64,000 nucleotides of DNA from Candidatus Zixiibacteriota bacterium (GTDB taxonomy: Bacteria; Zixibacteria; MSB-5A5; GN15; FEB-12): positions 105,033 to 169,032 of the forward strand of contig JACZXB010000009.1 of the NCBI GenBank assembly GCA_022571845.1. Reading direction: 5' to 3'. Position numbers and translations under genes: made by a program. The notes beneath the pieces are model-generated. The model made no database searches. It was not told the origin of the DNA and was given only the letters and a program-made list of their open reading frames with translations. Numbering within the stretch: the stretch's first letter is position 1; each line of letters opens with the position of its first letter. Positions 38,361 through 47,595 of the stretch are shown here, piece after piece.

Positions 38361-38531
38361 ATGACAATTTCTAATGATTTACTGGACAAGCTGGCTTGCC
38401 CGGTCTGCAAGAAAAAATTAAACTATGAATCGGATAATAACCGTTTAGCCTGTAAAATATGCTTGTTAGCGTTTCCTATTGTTGATGAGATTCCGGTTTT
38501 ACTGGTCAGCGAAGCGGAAAAGATAAAGTAG
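38361..38531 (+). CDS. Trm112/UPF0434-like small zinc protein
   Basis: A 56-residue protein found by reading the sequence between accA and the EIIA-like gene. It has LLDKLACPVCKKKL, a second pair CKICLLAFPIVDEIPVLL, ending at TAG 38529-38531. This is the UPF0434/Trm112 pattern, with four zinc cysteines and the conserved PIxDxIPVLL. Role unclear; relatives activate methyltransferases. Confidence 0.85.
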   Translation: MTISNDLLDKLACPVCKKKLNYESDNNRLACKICLLAFPIVDEIPVLLVSEAEKIK

Positions 38532-38543
38532 AGGTAGTGAAGA

Positions 38544-38996
38544 ATGAAACTTTCTAAGTTTTCAGAAGAGAATCTGATAGTATTTGACCTAAAAGCGGCT
38601 TCCAAAGAGAGTATTATAGAAGAGTTGGTCGACCTCATAAACGTTTCCAATATGGTCTTAGACAAAGATATGCTCCTAAAAGATATCAAGGACCGTGAAG
38701 AACTGGTTACCACCGGGATAGGCTATGGCGTTGCTTTTCCTCATGCTAAGACAAAGTCTGTCAAGGGAATAGTTATCGCCTTTGGCAGAAGCAACGAGGG
38801 AATCGATTTTGAGGCAATCGACCATAAGCCGGTCAACCTTTTCTTTATTATCGCTGCTCCTGAAGATGCCATTGGTGCGCATTTGAATGTGATGTCCAGA
38901 CTTTCATACTTAATGAAATCCGAAGAAAACCGACAAATATTAATGACAGTAACATCTCCGGGCGAGGTTCTGGAGTTGATCGATCAAGTTAAGTAA
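38544..38996 (+). CDS. PTS EIIA-like (PtsN type 2) protein
   Basis: A 150-residue EIIA type 2 domain. The phosphosite is TTGIGYGVAFPHAK with histidine near residue 66. It probably has a regulatory role as in nitrogen PTS. It lies 12 bp after the Trm112-like gene and 31 bp before mreC. It differs considerably from the paralogue at 2246-2746, which has an extra N-terminal segment. Confidence 0.85.
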   Translation: MKLSKFSEENLIVFDLKAASKESIIEELVDLINVSNMVLDKDMLLKDIKDREELVTTGIGYGVAFPHAKTKSVKGIVIAFGRSNEGIDFEAIDHKPVNLFFIIAAPEDAIGAHLNVMSRLSYLMKSEENRQILMTVTSPGEVLELIDQVK

Positions 38997-39027
38997 TGAG
39001 AGCTATCGGCGCTAAAAGCCGGATAAA

Positions 39028-39822
39028 ATGAACCAGATTTCTAACTTATTTCCAAAAAGCTGGCGAAACCTGCATTTCATAGTGCTGGTTTTTTTTTCAA
39101 TTCTGCTCCTATTTGGAGGCAAGAATATCACTGAGCCGGCCAGTCGGCTTATCATAAGCTCATTCTATTACCCCTTTTTCAAGATCAAGAATTTTATTGT
39201 GGAAATGAGTGCGGTTGCTGCTGAAAACGACCTGCTCAGAGAGCAGCTGGTGAGTGCCAGCAGCCGGATTGCGGAACTTGAGGAAGAAGCCCGCGGAACC
39301 GAGCGGCTCAGGTCTCTTTTGGGTGTTGATCCGCCTGCGGGCTACTCGCTGGTACCTGCTAAAGTTATTGCTGTTACTTACGACGGAGCGTTACCGGTAT
39401 CTGCAGTTATCAACCGCGGGGCAAGAGATACTGTAGCAGTCGACCAGCCGGTTGTTAACCAGAGCGGACTGATAGGGCGTATAACTGAGGTTCTCGGAAA
39501 TTTTTCAGTGGTGCAGCTTCTCACAGACCCGGCCAACAGAGTAGCTGCCAGAATTGCCGAAACCCGTGAGATGGGCATCGTAAAGTATAAGACCAACGAA
39601 GGTCTGATACTTGATAACTTTCCGGTGCAGGGTAAAATTCACGAAGGGGACTTGATTGTTTCTTCCGGTTTAGGGGGGGTCTATGTTGCCGGTCTGACAG
39701 TTGGAACTGTCAGGGAAATTATCCGTCCCGATGACGCGCAGTTTTGCAAAATTATTCTCGACCCTGCGGCCAATTTTGGTTCTTTAGAAGAACTTTTTAT
39801 TTTGAGGCCTGTTAACAAATGA
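39028..39822 (+). CDS. mreC: Rod shape-determining protein MreC
   Basis: A 264-residue protein: one membrane helix (about 12-30), a coiled coil (about 55-90, ENDLLREQLVSASSRIAELEEEA), then a periplasmic beta domain with INRGARDTVAVDQPVVNQSGLIGRI. It organises the elongation machinery with MreB, MreD, PBP2 and RodA. Its stop overlaps mreD by 4 bp. No mreB is upstream. Confidence 0.93.
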   Translation: MNQISNLFPKSWRNLHFIVLVFFSILLLFGGKNITEPASRLIISSFYYPFFKIKNFIVEMSAVAAENDLLREQLVSASSRIAELEEEARGTERLRSLLGVDPPAGYSLVPAKVIAVTYDGALPVSAVINRGARDTVAVDQPVVNQSGLIGRITEVLGNFSVVQLLTDPANRVAARIAETREMGIVKYKTNEGLILDNFPVQGKIHEGDLIVSSGLGGVYVAGLTVGTVREIIRPDDAQFCKIILDPAANFGSLEELFILRPVNK

Positions 39823-40307
39823 CCCGCTATATTCCTTTCGTACTCTATTTACTTTTGATTGCGATGCATGAAGTCATCTGGAGAGATTTTACAGTTTTAT
39901 ACCTGATTGCCATAAACGTTCCGGCGATGCTGGTTGTAATAGTAGCAATCTATAAATCAGAACTAACGGCTGCCTGGTTCGGATTTTTAGCTGGAATGGT
40001 TTTGTCAGCCGGAAATCCGGGCGGAATCGGCTGGCAGGCTTTGTTACTGGCTGCAATCGGAATCGCAGTATTCCACGTACGCGGAAAACTTAACTTAGAA
40101 TCCATTTACTCAAAAATTTTGTTGATAGCGGGCGCTGTCTTACTGCACAATCTAATGTCAATACTAATTAACGATTTAAACAGGATTCTGTTTTTGACCT
40201 GGTCCTACTGTCTGCCCAGTGCGGTCTATACTTCTTTAATCGCCTGGCTGTTTTTTCTGTTTAAGGAGAAAAAAGTTACTTTAGAAAATATTAAATCGGT
40301 CTTCTAA
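39819..40307 (+). CDS. mreD: Rod shape-determining protein MreD
   Basis: A 162-residue membrane protein with about five helices and little conserved sequence, as is usual for MreD. The call rests mostly on its place between mreC and mrdA, with 4-bp and 1-bp overlaps on either side, and on length. Confidence 0.85.
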   Translation: MTRYIPFVLYLLLIAMHEVIWRDFTVLYLIAINVPAMLVVIVAIYKSELTAAWFGFLAGMVLSAGNPGGIGWQALLLAAIGIAVFHVRGKLNLESIYSKILLIAGAVLLHNLMSILINDLNRILFLTWSYCLPSAVYTSLIAWLFFLFKEKKVTLENIKSVF

Positions 40308-42139
40308 TGAATATTGACAGAGAAAAGATATCAGCCGCCGAGCGCTCGAGTTATGCCATCGGGTTTGTCATTCTGATTATGTTTTTCTGTCTGGCCGGGC
40401 TGATCCGACTGCAAGTATTTGAGCATAAAAAACTTTATGAAATGTCTCAAGACAACCGTCTCAGAGTTCTGCCAATTCTTCCCAAGCGCGGTCTGATATA
40501 TGACCGCGAAGGCCGCGTCATTGTCGACAACCGCCCATCTTATACGGTCTCAGTTATTCCTGTTGAAGAAGTTAAGTACAGGACTCTGCCGCAGCTTTCA
40601 ACTCTGATTGGATTTGACACAACCCGTATCAGAAGCAGAATCAAATCAAACACAGTCAGCAGATATCAACCGGCAGCCGTAAAGAGAGACGTTCCTTTTG
40701 AAACGATAGCAATCCTGGAAGAACAGTACAATCGTTTCCCGGGTGTCAGCTATCAAATGGAGAGTGTCAGGCAGTACTCAAAAAGATTAGGAGTTGAAGC
40801 TTTTACCGGGTATGTGGGGGAAATCTCTGAAGCCGAACTCAAAGCCAGCGGAGCCGAGGATCTCCGTCCCGGCAACGTAGTAGGCAAAAAGGGACTTGAA
40901 CGTCAATACGACCGGCTCCTAAGAGGGATTGAAGGTACTGCCCTGCTTGAAGTCTCTGCCAGTGGACAGATTATCGGTGAATACAAAGACGAACAACCAG
41001 AGCAACCGACTCCCGGAGCAGATCTTTGGCTTACAATTGATATTGATTTACAGAAAGCCTGCGTGGCAGCTATGGATACTTTTTGCTGCGGAGGTGTAAT
41101 AGCGATGGACCCGCGCAACGGCGAGGTCCTGGCTATGGTATCATTTCCAAGTTACGACCCGAATATTTTTTCCGGTGTCATTCCGGAAAGTTTATGGCAG
41201 GCGATTTCTACAGACAGTACTCACCCGCTGCTCAACCGGCCACTGAGAGGGCTCTATCCTCCCGCCTCACCGGCCAAGTTAGTGACTTTGGGGGCCGGAC
41301 TTGAAGAAGGCTTGGTGACAGCTCATACAACTTTTAAGGCTTGTGTGGGAGGATATCAATTTGGCAACAGGTTTTTCAGGTGTTGGAATGCCGGTGGACA
41401 CGGCAAAACTCAGGCAGTGCAGTCTTTGGAGCGATCATGCGACGTCTATTACTATCAGTTAGGAGCAGAGCTGGGTATTGACAAGTTATCCTACTACTAT
41501 GGTTTGAGTGGTTTTGGCAGTAGGGTGGGAATCGACCTGCCGGGCGAATACAAAGGTCTGAATCCAAATTCTGAGTACTATGACAAGACCTTCGGCAAAG
41601 GTCGCTGGTCAAGAGGATTGGTGCTTAACCTTGCAATAGGGCAGGGGGAGCTCCTGGTAAATCTGCTTCAGACCGCTCAGTTTTATTGCGGGGTGGTAAA
41701 TGGCGGCAAAGTATACCGGCCGCATCTGGTGAAAATAATTTATCATCCTGACAAGGGTCCGGAGAATGTTGCTCCGGAGCTGTCATTTAAGCTGCCTTTT
41801 TCTGAAAGTACCTTAAAAATTCTCAAAGAAGGAATTCGCCTGGTTGTTGAGGGGGAAGATGGCACGGCGCGTCATCTAAAAAATCCGAACTATTCTATTG
41901 GAGGTAAAACAGGTACAGCAGAAAATCCGCACGGAGAAAATCATTCCTGGTTTATAGGTGTGGCGCCGTTTGAGTCGCCTGAAATCGTAGTGGCGGCAAT
42001 TATTGAAAATTCCGGTCATGGCTCCGAAATAGCGGCGCCGATGGTCGGCAAGATTATCGCATCATTTATGAAAAAGAGAGACGGCATCAAAGAATTTATT
42101 CTGGCAGACGAGTCTGAAAGCAAAGGCAAGGACGATTGA
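40307..42139 (+). CDS. mrdA: Penicillin-binding protein 2, elongation transpeptidase
   Basis: A 610-residue class B PBP. One N-terminal helix (about 17-37), PBP dimerisation domain (with RGLIYDREGRVIVDN), transpeptidase from about 245. The SxxK motif is S321-P-A-K324 in YPPASPAKL, SxD is SCD in ERSCDVYYYQLG, and KTGTAEN is complete. The usual sequence is PPGSTFK; the alanine before S321 and the Pro-Ala pair are unusual but the catalytic residues remain. It pairs with RodA. Confidence 0.94.
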   Translation: MNIDREKISAAERSSYAIGFVILIMFFCLAGLIRLQVFEHKKLYEMSQDNRLRVLPILPKRGLIYDREGRVIVDNRPSYTVSVIPVEEVKYRTLPQLSTLIGFDTTRIRSRIKSNTVSRYQPAAVKRDVPFETIAILEEQYNRFPGVSYQMESVRQYSKRLGVEAFTGYVGEISEAELKASGAEDLRPGNVVGKKGLERQYDRLLRGIEGTALLEVSASGQIIGEYKDEQPEQPTPGADLWLTIDIDLQKACVAAMDTFCCGGVIAMDPRNGEVLAMVSFPSYDPNIFSGVIPESLWQAISTDSTHPLLNRPLRGLYPPASPAKLVTLGAGLEEGLVTAHTTFKACVGGYQFGNRFFRCWNAGGHGKTQAVQSLERSCDVYYYQLGAELGIDKLSYYYGLSGFGSRVGIDLPGEYKGLNPNSEYYDKTFGKGRWSRGLVLNLAIGQGELLVNLLQTAQFYCGVVNGGKVYRPHLVKIIYHPDKGPENVAPELSFKLPFSESTLKILKEGIRLVVEGEDGTARHLKNPNYSIGGKTGTAENPHGENHSWFIGVAPFESPEIVVAAIIENSGHGSEIAAPMVGKIIASFMKKRDGIKEFILADESESKGKDD

Positions 42140-43356
42140 TACTTAACTACAAAGAACTGGACTGGCAGCTTATTATTGCAACTCTGCTGCTATCCTTTAT
42201 CGGGGTAGCCATGATAATGTCTGCACAGCACTTCGCCGATTCTACTTTTAAGCAAACTTATTATATAAGGCAACTCATCTGGCTGGCGATAGCGCTGGCT
42301 GTATTTGCCGCAGTCATTCATTTTCCCTTTAGAATGTATGACATTGGTTCTTATCTCTTATATGGTTTTGCCTTATTCCTTTTAGTTCTGGTTCTCTTTG
42401 TAGGTTACTCGCGGATGGGTTCTTTTAGATGGCTGTCAATCGGGCCGATGAATTTTGCGCCATCAGACCTGGCCAAACTGGCGCTGATTTTTGTTCTGGC
42501 CAGATACTTCGCCTATACCAAACTTCCGCCTGCCTCGAAACGAAGGCTGGCTTTTTCGGCAGTTATAATGATGCTGCCGGTGCTGCTTATTCTCAAGCAG
42601 CCGGATTTGGGTACCTCGCTGGTTTTTCCGGTAATTCTTTTTGCGATGTGGTATTGGTCGGGGCTGTCTCCGTTTTATCTGCTCTTAATTTTGTCGCCTC
42701 TTGTTTCTATTATTGCCGCCTCGCATTGGATTGCCTGGGCAATATATCTGGGACTGCTTTTTATATTTCTTTTTCTTTACCGACCGGGACTTATTTTTGG
42801 GATATTAACTTTCACGGCCAACCTGGCCACCGGCTCTATAATGCCGCTGATGTGGAACCGTCTGGCAGAATATCAGAAACTTCGCATCCTGACTTTTCTT
42901 GACCCCGGCACAGACCCTCGCGGAGCAGGCTATCAGATAATTCAGTCAAAAATTGCTATTGGCTCAGGCGGGCTTTGGGGGAAGGGCTTTTTGGGGGGTT
43001 CTCAGGCTCGTCTTGATTTCTTGCCGGAGAGGCACACAGATTTTGTCTTTTCGGTTCTTGGTGAAGAGTTTGGACTTTGGGGAAGTATTATTGTCATCGG
43101 CTTGTTTGCCTTTATTTTTATTAAAGCCATCAGAATTGCCGGCAAGTGCCGTTCAAAATTTACCTCCAATATTGTCATCGGAGCTACAACTCTGCTGTTA
43201 TTTCAGTTTCTGGTAAATGTGGGCATGACTCTTGGCTTTATGCCGGTTACCGGGTTACCGCTGCCTTTTTTGAGTTACGGCGGAACGTCGTTAGTATTGG
43301 CCTGGTCGCTGATTGGATTAATTGTTGCTGCCGGATACAGGTGGCAGGAATATTAG
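42136..43356 (+). CDS. rodA: Peptidoglycan glycosyltransferase RodA
   Basis: A 406-residue SEDS-family enzyme with about ten helices. Visible: FLDPGTDPRGAGYQIIQSKIAIGSGGLWGKG, the loop FLPERHTDFVFSVLGEEFG and the end PLPFLSYGGTSLV. It polymerises lipid II in rod growth. The start TTG 42136 overlaps the mrdA stop by 4 bp. Confidence 0.95.
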   Translation: MILNYKELDWQLIIATLLLSFIGVAMIMSAQHFADSTFKQTYYIRQLIWLAIALAVFAAVIHFPFRMYDIGSYLLYGFALFLLVLVLFVGYSRMGSFRWLSIGPMNFAPSDLAKLALIFVLARYFAYTKLPPASKRRLAFSAVIMMLPVLLILKQPDLGTSLVFPVILFAMWYWSGLSPFYLLLILSPLVSIIAASHWIAWAIYLGLLFIFLFLYRPGLIFGILTFTANLATGSIMPLMWNRLAEYQKLRILTFLDPGTDPRGAGYQIIQSKIAIGSGGLWGKGFLGGSQARLDFLPERHTDFVFSVLGEEFGLWGSIIVIGLFAFIFIKAIRIAGKCRSKFTSNIVIGATTLLLFQFLVNVGMTLGFMPVTGLPLPFLSYGGTSLVLAWSLIGLIVAAGYRWQEY

Positions 43357-43456
43357 TCTGTTAACAGATTGCACCGAATTTATTTTAGCACAATAATATT
43401 TCTCTTCCAGATATTACTAAACAATATATATTCGCCGGAACTTCAGTACTAATCGA

Positions 43457-44368
43457 ATGAATATGAAAAGCAACAGAGCTATAATTCAGTTAATTTTTGG
43501 TGCGGCCTGCATCAGCTTTTCTCCAATACTTGTCAAGCTGATAGGCGTTTCTTTGATGACTCCAACAGCGATAGGTTTTTGGCGATGTTTTTTGGGCGCG
43601 CTAATTCTCTTCTCTTGGGCATCGTTAGCGAAAAAGCCCCTAATGATAGATATGTCTATCATGCGCTGGACTATTCTGGCCGGCTTGTTCTTTTCATTTG
43701 ACCTTTTTTTCTGGCACAGGTCGATAATATATGCCGGCGCCGGTCTCTCCACTATATTGGGAAACACACAAGTATTTGGCTCGGCAATTCTGGGCTATTT
43801 CATTTTTAAGGACAGATTGACCACAAAGTTCCTTGTCGCAGCAATTACAGCAGTGGGGGGAGTGGCACTTTTGGCCGGAATAGGCAGCGATATTGAGTTT
43901 ACAGATCTTTATCTAAGGGGGATAATTTATGGTCTGTTGACCGGGCTTTCTTATGCTGCTTATCTGGTGACAGTCAAATACGCCGGACATAAACAAAAAC
44001 TGCCGGATTTTGTTACTCTCATGGCCTGGATTTCCGTGTATACAGCTCTTTTTATGGGAGTTATGTCAGCAATCGAAGGCGAGGATATTCTGCCGCCCGA
44101 TTTATATTCCTGGGCGGTTCTTGTTGTATTAGCTCTACTAGTACAATCGATAGGCTGGAGAGCCATCTCCGAAGGGTTGTCAAAATTAGAAGCGTACAGG
44201 GCAGGATTGATTCTGCTCTTGCAGCCAATTCTGGCTACAGTTTGGGGGATAATAATATTCAGCGAAAGTTTTACTTTTTTACAGCTGCTGGGAGCTGCTA
44301 TTACTCTGGCGGCTATTTATATCGGCGGTATCTCAGGTAAAACTAAAGCAACTCCTGAACCAAACTAA
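43457..44368 (+). CDS. EamA/DMT-family transporter
   Basis: A 303-residue membrane protein of about ten helices in two EamA halves (about 10-140, 155-295), with GFWRCFLGALILF early and GAAITLAAIYIGG at the end. Substrate unknown. It overlaps the convergent aminotransferase gene by 4 bp at its 3' end. Confidence 0.85.
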   Translation: MNMKSNRAIIQLIFGAACISFSPILVKLIGVSLMTPTAIGFWRCFLGALILFSWASLAKKPLMIDMSIMRWTILAGLFFSFDLFFWHRSIIYAGAGLSTILGNTQVFGSAILGYFIFKDRLTTKFLVAAITAVGGVALLAGIGSDIEFTDLYLRGIIYGLLTGLSYAAYLVTVKYAGHKQKLPDFVTLMAWISVYTALFMGVMSAIEGEDILPPDLYSWAVLVVLALLVQSIGWRAISEGLSKLEAYRAGLILLLQPILATVWGIIIFSESFTFLQLLGAAITLAAIYIGGISGKTKATPEPN

Positions 44369-45648
44369 TCGACCAATACTTTTTTCAATCGCTCAACAAT
44401 ATAATCAACATCGCTTTCGTCAATAATCAATGGCGGGGAAATCCGGATTGTATGCCCGTGGCTGTCGTTGCAAAGCATACCCAGCTCCAGCAATTTTTTA
44501 CAGAACGACATGGCATCGCCGCTTTTAACTTCAATACCGATAAACAATCCGTGCCCGCGGATTTCTTTGACATGCTTGGAGTGGGAGGCAATTTCTTCGA
44601 TTTTTGTCTTTAAAATTTTACCGATACGCTCAGCGTTTTCGTGAAGTTTCTCATCTTCAATTACACCCAGAGCAGCTATGCCGGCTACGCAGGCCAAGGG
44701 GTAACCGCCAAAGGTGGAGCCGTCGCGGCCGGGCTGAAAAACCAGATCCATTATCTTTGAGTTGGTCACAAAAGCCGAAACAGGGGTCATGCCGCCAGAG
44801 AGGGCTTTGCCCAGGATAATTCCGTCCGGCAGAACATTCTCATGCTGGAATGCAAACATCTTTCCGGTACGTCCCAAACCGACCTGGATTTCATCAAATA
44901 TCAAAAAGATATTATGTTTGTCAGAAAGTTCACGAATTCCTTCTAAGAATCCGTCAGGCGAAATATACATGCCGCCTTCGCCTTGCATCGGCTCAACCAA
45001 TATGCCGGCAGTATTGGGGGTTATTGCTTTGGCTACTGCTTCAAGGTCGCCGAATGGTACGGTAATGAAGCCGGGTATTAGCGGGCCAAAACCATCTTTG
45101 TATTTTTGAGTAGAAGAGATGGAAATAGCAGCCATTGTCCTGCCATGGAAATTATTCTCAAAAACAATTATCTCCTGCTGGCCATCGGCAATGCCTTTAT
45201 CCAAATGTCCGAAACAGCGGGCGGCCTTGATAGCTGTCTCAACAGATTCCACGCCGCCGTTTTTGGGGAGAACTTTGTTGCCGTTATCTCCGAACCTGGG
45301 ACCCATCTGAGGCACCAAATTGGCCAGCTTTCTTAAAAATATGGCAAGAGAGTCGGTATAAACGACGTTTGAGATTACAGAAGCGTAGTTGTTCTGCAAA
45401 GCGTCTACCAGTGCTCTGACTATAACCGGATGATGGTGTCCTTGATTGACTGCCGAATAAGCGGCCAGGCAATCCATATATTTTTTGTTTTCTTCATCAT
45501 ATAACCATTGTCCCAAAGTTTTGCGCACAACCAGCTTCACCCGGCCATAGTGGTGAGCGCCAAAGGTGTTCTCAAAATCTATAATTTCATTATCAGATTT
45601 CTCGCTGAATCCCAGAGCATTTTTTGCCATTGCTTCTACGTTTGTCAT
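44365..45648 (-). CDS. rocD: Class III aminotransferase, ornithine aminotransferase-like
   Basis: A 427-residue PLP enzyme. N-terminal FGAHHYGRVKLVVRKTLGQWLYDEENKKYMDCLAAYSAVNQGHHHP is the ornithine-oxo-acid transaminase pattern; PLP contacts are NNFHGRT and IFDEIQVGLGRTG, and the lysine is in LGKALSGG. It likely converts ornithine to glutamate semialdehyde. A lysine or acetylornithine aminotransferase role is possible. GAGGAAA precedes the ATG. Confidence 0.82.
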   Translation of the reverse strand: MTNVEAMAKNALGFSEKSDNEIIDFENTFGAHHYGRVKLVVRKTLGQWLYDEENKKYMDCLAAYSAVNQGHHHPVIVRALVDALQNNYASVISNVVYTDSLAIFLRKLANLVPQMGPRFGDNGNKVLPKNGGVESVETAIKAARCFGHLDKGIADGQQEIIVFENNFHGRTMAAISISSTQKYKDGFGPLIPGFITVPFGDLEAVAKAITPNTAGILVEPMQGEGGMYISPDGFLEGIRELSDKHNIFLIFDEIQVGLGRTGKMFAFQHENVLPDGIILGKALSGGMTPVSAFVTNSKIMDLVFQPGRDGSTFGGYPLACVAGIAALGVIEDEKLHENAERIGKILKTKIEEIASHSKHVKEIRGHGLFIGIEVKSGDAMSFCKKLLELGMLCNDSHGHTIRISPPLIIDESDVDYIVERLKKVLVD

Positions 45649-45950
45649 CTGATTTCCTCACTATAATCTTTAATACTATAAATCGACTTTCAACAGACTC
45701 AAAATAACAGTTTTTGCAAAAATTACAACATCCGCAATATCATTTGTCTTTTTGTGGTTTTGAAGGGCATATAGTTGGGGATTGTAAAGATATGGGCCAA
45801 TTGAAGTTATAAATTCAGTCCAAAATTCATTCTTTCAAACAGTTCTTTCAACCTCGAAATTTGACCCTGACGGCGAAATGATTTCTTCGTTCTTTTCAGC
45901 CAATCAATTCCTGTTATATTAAAATCGGAGGCAATTTTAGAAGAAAATTG

Positions 45951-46928
45951 ATGAATTCAGAGCAGATCAAAAAAATGGCTTATAGCTGTGGCTTCGACCT
46001 TTGCGGCATTGTCAGTCCCGATGATATCCCGCAGGCTCAGCAGCAGTTTGAAAACTGGCTGTCACAGGGTTATCACGGAGAGATGAGCTATATGTCCAAG
46101 GAGCCAGAGCGTCGCAGCAGCCCGCGGCAGCTGCTGAGCGGTGTGCGCTCTATCATTATGTTAGGGTTGAACTATTATCAGCCGGATTCTAAAAAGATAC
46201 CAAACGGCTATGGCATTGTCTCAAAATATGCCAGAGGCAGGGATTATCACAAAGTCATTGCTAAGAGAACCAAGAAGCTGATTGCTGAACTAAGAAAGAA
46301 TTCAGATGACCTGAAAGATAACGACTTCCGCTGGTATGTTGACTATGGCCCCATGCTTGAGCGCTCGTATGCCGCCAAAGCCGGACTGGGCTATATTGGC
46401 AAGAATTCCCTGCTGATAAATAAAGATTTCGGCTCCTGGATTTTCATCTCAGAAATTCTGACGACTTTAGAGCTTGAACCGAATAACCCTTATGGCATTG
46501 ACCACGGCCAGTGCGGACGCTGCACAATGTGTATAATCGCCTGTCCGACCGGGGCGATTGTCGAAGATGGCGTCATCGATTCGACCAAATGTATCTCCTA
46601 TTTAACTATTGAAAAAAAAGGCGACATCTCCGCCGACCTATCACAAAAAATGCAGCAGCGTCTATTTGGTTGTGACATTTGTCAGGATGTCTGCCCCAAG
46701 AACAAAGCCGCCCAGTTTACGGTTCATCAGGAGTTTGTTGGCGGCGGCGTGGGGGAATATCTTGACCCAGCCACAATCGAAAAAATACAAACCAGAGAAG
46801 ATTTTTTAGCGCTTACTGCCGGAACTCCGCTGACTCGAGCAAAGCTTGATGGCTTAAAGAGAAATGCACATATTGTCTTTGCAAATGCAAAAGCTTCAAA
46901 AGAAAAACCGGTCCCTGGAAAATCTTAG
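45951..46928 (+). CDS. queG: Epoxyqueuosine reductase
   Basis: A 325-residue cobalamin and iron-sulfur enzyme for the last step of queuosine in tRNA. Visible: DLCGIVSPDD, the YGPMLERSYAAKAGLGYIGKNSLLI region, then two 4Fe-4S sets, CGRCTMCIIACPTGA and CDICQDVCPKN. A TTG directly before ATG 45951 could also start it. rpe follows 12 bp later. The 302 bp upstream, shared with the divergent aminotransferase, shows no obvious regulatory motif. Confidence 0.95.
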   Translation: MNSEQIKKMAYSCGFDLCGIVSPDDIPQAQQQFENWLSQGYHGEMSYMSKEPERRSSPRQLLSGVRSIIMLGLNYYQPDSKKIPNGYGIVSKYARGRDYHKVIAKRTKKLIAELRKNSDDLKDNDFRWYVDYGPMLERSYAAKAGLGYIGKNSLLINKDFGSWIFISEILTTLELEPNNPYGIDHGQCGRCTMCIIACPTGAIVEDGVIDSTKCISYLTIEKKGDISADLSQKMQQRLFGCDICQDVCPKNKAAQFTVHQEFVGGGVGEYLDPATIEKIQTREDFLALTAGTPLTRAKLDGLKRNAHIVFANAKASKEKPVPGKS

Positions 46929-46940
46929 AAAGAAATATCA

Positions 46941-47594
46941 ATGACAAAAATAGCGCCGTCACTGCTGGCGGCCGACTTTTCGAAATTAGCGGAGGAAATC
47001 AAAGACTGTGACAGTCTAAATGTCGACTGGCTACATCTTGATATAATGGACGGGCATTTTGTACCGAATATTTCATTTGGGCCGGCGGTTGTTAAGACGA
47101 TCGATAAACTGACAGATAAATTTCTCGATGTACATCTCATGCTGAGTGAACCGGAAAAATATTTTGAGCTGTTTGCCCGAGCTGGCGCGGATCTTATTAC
47201 CTTTCATATCGAAGTTCACCCCGACCCGGTTGCTCCTGCTAAAGTTTTAAAAGAGATGGGCATCAAAACAGGCCTTTCACTCAATCCCCCGACAGACATA
47301 GAAAAAGTGCTGCCATATCTTGAGCATTTTGATTTACTGCTGGTGATGTCTGTCAATCCCGGCTTTGGCGGGCAGAGTTTTATCGAATCTGTTATTCCGA
47401 AAATAGAAAAAGCCCGAAAGTATATCGACAAACATAACTTATCAACTCGGATTGAAATCGATGGCGGCATTGATGAAAATAATGCACAGCGCGTCATCGA
47501 TGCCGGAGTAGATATTCTGGTAATCGGCTCATCTTTTTTTGGGGCGACAGACCGCCAGGCTCTAACTCAACAAATGCAAAGCCTGAAACGGTAG
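46941..47594 (+). CDS. rpe: Ribulose-phosphate 3-epimerase
   Basis: A 217-residue TIM barrel of the pentose phosphate pathway. It has IAPSLLAADFSKL, WLHLDIMDGHFVPN, VHLMLSEPEKY, MSVNPGFGGQSF and EIDGGI, all family markers with metal-binding His/Asp. It is followed one base later by thiN. Confidence 0.97.
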   Translation: MTKIAPSLLAADFSKLAEEIKDCDSLNVDWLHLDIMDGHFVPNISFGPAVVKTIDKLTDKFLDVHLMLSEPEKYFELFARAGADLITFHIEVHPDPVAPAKVLKEMGIKTGLSLNPPTDIEKVLPYLEHFDLLLVMSVNPGFGGQSFIESVIPKIEKARKYIDKHNLSTRIEIDGGIDENNAQRVIDAGVDILVIGSSFFGATDRQALTQQMQSLKR

Positions 47595-47595
47595 T

